In this document: positions 32,896-33,448 of the stretch, piece by piece | Layout: every line of letters starts with the position of its first letter | How positions within the stretch are numbered: position 1 is the first letter of the stretch | Assembly (NCBI GenBank): GCA_900319385.1 | Contig: ONOG01000032.1 | Location: 1 to 33,448, forward strand | Length of the DNA: 33,448 nt | Reading direction: 5' to 3' | Origin: an uncultured Prevotellaceae bacterium | GTDB lineage: Bacteria > Bacteroidota > Bacteroidia > Bacteroidales > Bacteroidaceae | Translations under genes and position numbers: made by a program | The notes under the pieces: generated by a model | Database searches by the model: none | What the model was told of the DNA's origin: nothing | Seen by the model: only the letters and a program-made list of their open reading frames with translations

Positions 32896-33201
32896 AAGCA
32901 TTGCCTTGATCTTCTCTTCATAGGCAGCCTTTACCGTGGCACCGACAATCTTGTCAACCACCTGTCCATCCTTCAGGAACAGAACGGTCGGGATGTTACG
33001 AATGCCAAACTGGAAAGCCAAGTCATCCTGTTCCTCGACATCTACCTTGCCTACGACTACTTGATCCTTGTACTCCTCGGCCAGTTCCTCAATCACAGGA
33101 GCAACCTTGCGGCACGGACCACACCACGTAGCCCAAAAGTCAATCACAACAGGCTTACCGCCACTGATAATTTCGCTGAAGTTTTCTTTTGTAATTTCCA
33201 T
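32893..33201 (-). CDS. trxA: Thioredoxin
   Basis: 102 residues, the usual length of cytoplasmic thioredoxin, with the redox motif WCGPC at residues 26-30, the preceding DFWATW and the cis-proline region [12 protein letters not shown]. No signal peptide is present, so it acts in the cytoplasm as a general disulfide reductase. It has its own promoter candidate just downstream of the rRNA operon terminator. Confidence 0.96.
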   Translation of the reverse strand: MEITKENFSEIISGGKPVVIDFWATWCGPCRKVAPVIEELAEEYKDQVVVGKVDVEEQDDLAFQFGIRNIPTVLFLKDGQVVDKIVGATVKAAYEEKIKAML

Positions 33202-33238
33202 AATAGAGTCTTTTTAAAGTGATAGAATGATTTCAACG

Positions 33239-33272
33239 CAAAGTTACGACATTTCCACGAAGTATGGAAATG
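33239..33272 (-). promoter_or_regulatory. trxA promoter with an embedded inverted repeat
   Basis: The minus strand has TAACTTTG at 33239-33246, a perfect -7 box 38 bp before the start codon. Immediately upstream CATTTCCA (33250-33257) and TGGAAATG (33265-33272) form an 8 bp inverted repeat that would lie between the -7 and -33 regions, a possible repressor or activator site. Confidence 0.5.
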
Positions 33273-33302
33273 CTACACGGAAAAAAGAGATTAAATTGAC
33301 AC

Positions 33303-33343
33303 AAAAAAAGAGTCCCCCTGCTGCAGTTGCAGCGGAGGGACTC
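33303..33343 (-). terminator. rRNA operon terminator
   Basis: On the minus strand GAGTCCCTCCGCTGCA pairs with TGCAGCAGGGGGACTC (33310-33343, with small mismatches), followed by TTTTTTTG (33303-33309). It sits about 12 bp after the 5S rRNA 3' end. Confidence 0.9.
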
Positions 33344-33354
33344 TCCTGAAAAAC

Positions 33355-33448
33355 GGCGGCGACCTACTCTCCCGCATTGCGGTGCAGTACCATCGGCGCG
33401 CTCGGGCTTAACTTCTCTGTTCGGGATGGGAAGAGGTGGAACCCCAAG
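33355..33448 (-). rRNA. rrf: 5S ribosomal RNA, 3' part
   Basis: The reverse complement contains the conserved 5S core CCCATCCCGAACAGAGAAGT, then AAGCCC and the 3' end GTAGGTCGCCGCC. The first 15-20 bases lie beyond the right edge of the window. The gene is the last of an rRNA operon transcribed on the minus strand. Confidence 0.92.

Noticed and set aside
1..33448. CRISPR array
   Set aside because: No regularly spaced direct repeats of 25-40 bp with unique spacers; the tandem repeats seen are 21-22 bp and contiguous.
33202..33448. tRNA gene near the rRNA operon end
   Set aside because: Only the 5S 3' part, its terminator and the trxA promoter are visible between the edge and trxA.

Overview
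The window looks like chromosomal DNA from a member of the Bacteroidota, most likely order Bacteroidales and probably a Prevotella-like organism. Four things point there. Large secreted enzymes end in a recurrent tail of the form Y-(D/T)-(L/V)-(S/A)-G-(R/Q)...G-(I/T)-Y-(I/L)-V-(D/G)-G-(Q/K)-(K/R)-V. Promoter candidates match the Bacteroidota form TAnnTTTG. A Reg_prop/Y_Y_Y/AraC regulator is present, and IspG has the long type sequence with an insertion. Every gene I could support lies on the minus strand, so transcription runs from high to low coordinates.

Right part (33.4 to 27.7 kb): the 3' end of an rRNA operon (5S) with its terminator, then housekeeping genes trxA, an acidic small protein that overlaps rpoN, rpoN (sigma-54), a PAP2-type membrane protein, purE and ispG. 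Between purE and ispG lies a roughly 640 bp cassette with 19 bp inverted ends. It carries a GxxExxY gene broken by a stop codon, and one end of it appears to supply the start codon and first codons of ispG.

Middle (27.7 to 20.3 kb): a 1451-residue modular secreted protein, followed 37 bp later by a 69-residue Gly-rich peptide gene and a strong terminator; then a repeat-rich spacer containing a 126 bp MITE-like element with a 9 bp target duplication and a 21 bp tandem repeat; then cysS and a small two-helix membrane protein.

Left part (20.2 to 0.1 kb): a carbohydrate-degradation locus. A membrane-spanning sensor fused to an AraC domain, with no visible kinase or receiver, is followed by a GH30-type enzyme, a GH128-type enzyme, a second Gly-rich peptide of the same family as the first, a clan GH-A-like/ricin/Fn3/LamG protein split by a +1 frameshift, a 1.3 kb palindrome- and repeat-rich spacer, and a LamG/Ig/GH43-type enzyme. 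GH30 plus GH128 suggests attack on beta-1,6/beta-1,3-glucan such as fungal wall or laminarin-type glucan. No SusC/SusD pair is visible in the window.

The most novel signal is the pair of homologous short peptides, both ending in Leu-Trp and each placed 37 to 43 bp downstream of a giant secreted protein that carries the same C-terminal module.
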